A DNA stretch of 13,327 nt from SIG603 sp963611165. GTDB lineage: Bacteria; Bacillota; Clostridia; Oscillospirales; Acutalibacteraceae. The notes beneath the pieces are model-generated. The model was not told the origin of the DNA and did not search any database. It saw only the letters and a list, made by a program, of their open reading frames with translations. The translations under genes were made by a program, and so were the position numbers. Below, piece by piece: positions 12,836 to 13,327 of the stretch. Numbering within the stretch: the stretch's first letter is position 1; the number at the start of each line of letters is the position of its first letter. The stretch is taken from positions 1-13,327 of the forward strand of contig CAVDQG010000057.1 in NCBI GenBank assembly GCA_963611165.1. The letters are read 5' to 3'.

Positions 12836-12881
12836 TTGTCCCTAAATTGTCCTATCGGACACGATATAATAAAATCACAAA
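12836..12881 (+). promoter_or_regulatory. Micro-ORF promoter P5 (TTGTCC double-repeat type)
   Basis: TTGTCC at 12836-12841 and 12847-12852, then 12 bp, the perfect TATAAT (12865-12870) without an upstream TG, then 4 nt and TCACAAA (12875-12881). The 16 nt from GCTTGTCC to the second TTGTC are nearly identical to those of P3. Confidence 0.82.
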
Positions 12882-12928
12882 AACAAAACAACAAATTAAA
12901 AACAACAAAGAAAAACAGGAGATTAAAA

Positions 12929-13018
12929 ATGAACATCTTGAAAAGAGCAGTCGAGGCAATAAAGAGAGATTTAAGAAACGCATCCGACGGTTACATAGAA
13001 ATGTACGCTTACAACTAA
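12929..13018 (+). CDS. Micro-ORF C, 29-aa amphipathic peptide (Y-x2-M-Y family)
   Basis: It starts MNILKRAVEAIKRDL and ends GYIEMYAYN. Hydrophobic residues at 4, 8, 11, 15, 22 and 25 lie on one face of a helix. The motif is Y22-x2-M25-Y26. It aligns without gaps over its full length to micro-ORF D, with about 12 of 29 positions identical. A purine-rich CAGGAG site precedes the ATG. Confidence 0.7.
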   Translation: MNILKRAVEAIKRDLRNASDGYIEMYAYN

Positions 13019-13049
13019 AAATCAAAAATTAAGAAAAGGGGATTAAACA

Positions 13050-13139
13050 ATGAGTATTTTTAAGAAAGCGGCAAATTCAATTAAACAGGATATGAAAAGA
13101 AAAGCAGACTACTACGTAAGAATGTACGCAAACAAATAA
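13050..13139 (+). CDS. Micro-ORF D, 29-aa amphipathic peptide (Y-x2-M-Y family)
   Basis: It starts MSIFKKAANSIKQDM and ends YYVRMYANK. It has the same length and the same motif position (Y22-x2-M25-Y26) as micro-ORF C, and is more cationic. AAAAGGGG lies about 8 nt before the ATG. An amphipathic, cationic helix of this size can bind membranes, which is only a structural expectation. Confidence 0.7.
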   Translation: MSIFKKAANSIKQDMKRKADYYVRMYANK

Positions 13140-13157
13140 AAACAAAAGGAGAATAAT

Positions 13158-13280
13158 ATGAATATTTTTAAGAAAACATACAGAATGGCAAACAAAGCAA
13201 TCGATTACCTCGCAGAGGGATACGAAAGAATTTATCAGACAGACCCGACGCTTTTGGCTAGAACGGGAAGATACATGTAG
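13158..13280 (+). CDS. Micro-ORF E, 40-aa amphipathic peptide (Y-x2-I-Y family)
   Basis: It starts MNIFKKTYRMANKAIDYL and has GYERIY at 21-26, so Y22-x2-I25-Y26 falls at the same position as in C and D. An extra 14-residue tail ends RTGRYM. AAAAGGAG lies about 7 nt before the ATG. The extension makes it the longest member of the family here. Confidence 0.7.
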   Translation: MNIFKKTYRMANKAIDYLAEGYERIYQTDPTLLARTGRYM

Positions 13281-13315
13281 TAATTAAATTAAAGAAAGAA
13301 TAAAGGAGATTTGAA

Positions 13316-13327
13316 ATGAGCAAGTTT
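13316..13327 (+). CDS. Micro-ORF F, truncated by the window end
   Basis: Only the first four codons (MSKF) are inside the window. AAAGGAG precedes the ATG by about 7 nt, and the spacing from micro-ORF E continues the array pattern. Phe at position 4 agrees with micro-ORFs B, D and E. The array evidently continues beyond the window. Confidence 0.5.

Overview
The window looks like chromosome from a low-GC, Gram-positive gut-type Clostridium relative, most likely Oscillospiraceae/Ruminococcus-like. That placement is inference from AT-rich intergenic DNA, strong AGGAGG ribosome sites, sigma-A promoters with 17-bp spacers, and an xpaC-telA pair. No rRNA, tRNA, CRISPR array, transposase or phage gene was seen.

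Layout: (1) 1-2350 holds a PAP2 phosphatase (minus) and a PHP-family histidinol-phosphatase (plus), transcribed divergently and flanked by two inverted copies of a hairpin-rich intergenic repeat of about 190 bp. A third, different palindromic element follows. (2) 2254-4671 is a metal-homeostasis unit: a small one-domain HMA metallochaperone and a P1B-2 (Zn/Cd/Pb-type) ATPase lacking its own N-terminal metal-binding domain, closed by a strong terminator. (3) 4695-7042 is a dense array of 15 micro-ORFs (15-50 codons), nearly all with good Shine-Dalgarno sites, served by three copies of one unusual promoter. (4) 7054-10900 is a minus-strand operon, xpaC-telA-TPM protein, converging on the array. 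(5) 10934-12530 is a MATE efflux pump with its own promoter and terminator. (6) 12562-13327 is a second micro-ORF array (six ORFs, the last cut by the window end), served by two more copies of the same promoter.

The notable system is the micro-ORF regulon. Five promoters share an invariant layout: TTGTCC, 5 nt, TTGTCC, 12 nt, a -10 hexamer, 4 nt, TCACAA. They have no normally spaced -35. The two hexamers recur every 11 bp, as in Pho-box-like sites bound by OmpR/PhoB-family activators, which suggests one regulator switches on many short peptides together. The peptides fall into families: single hydrophobic helices, a 50-aa pair kept by selection, tandemly duplicated 20- and 21-aa peptides, and amphipathic peptides sharing a Y-x2-[MI]-Y motif. 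No processing enzyme, dedicated peptide exporter or regulator gene is visible, so the peptides' function is unknown. The telA/xpaC and MATE genes between the arrays could be unrelated neighbours.
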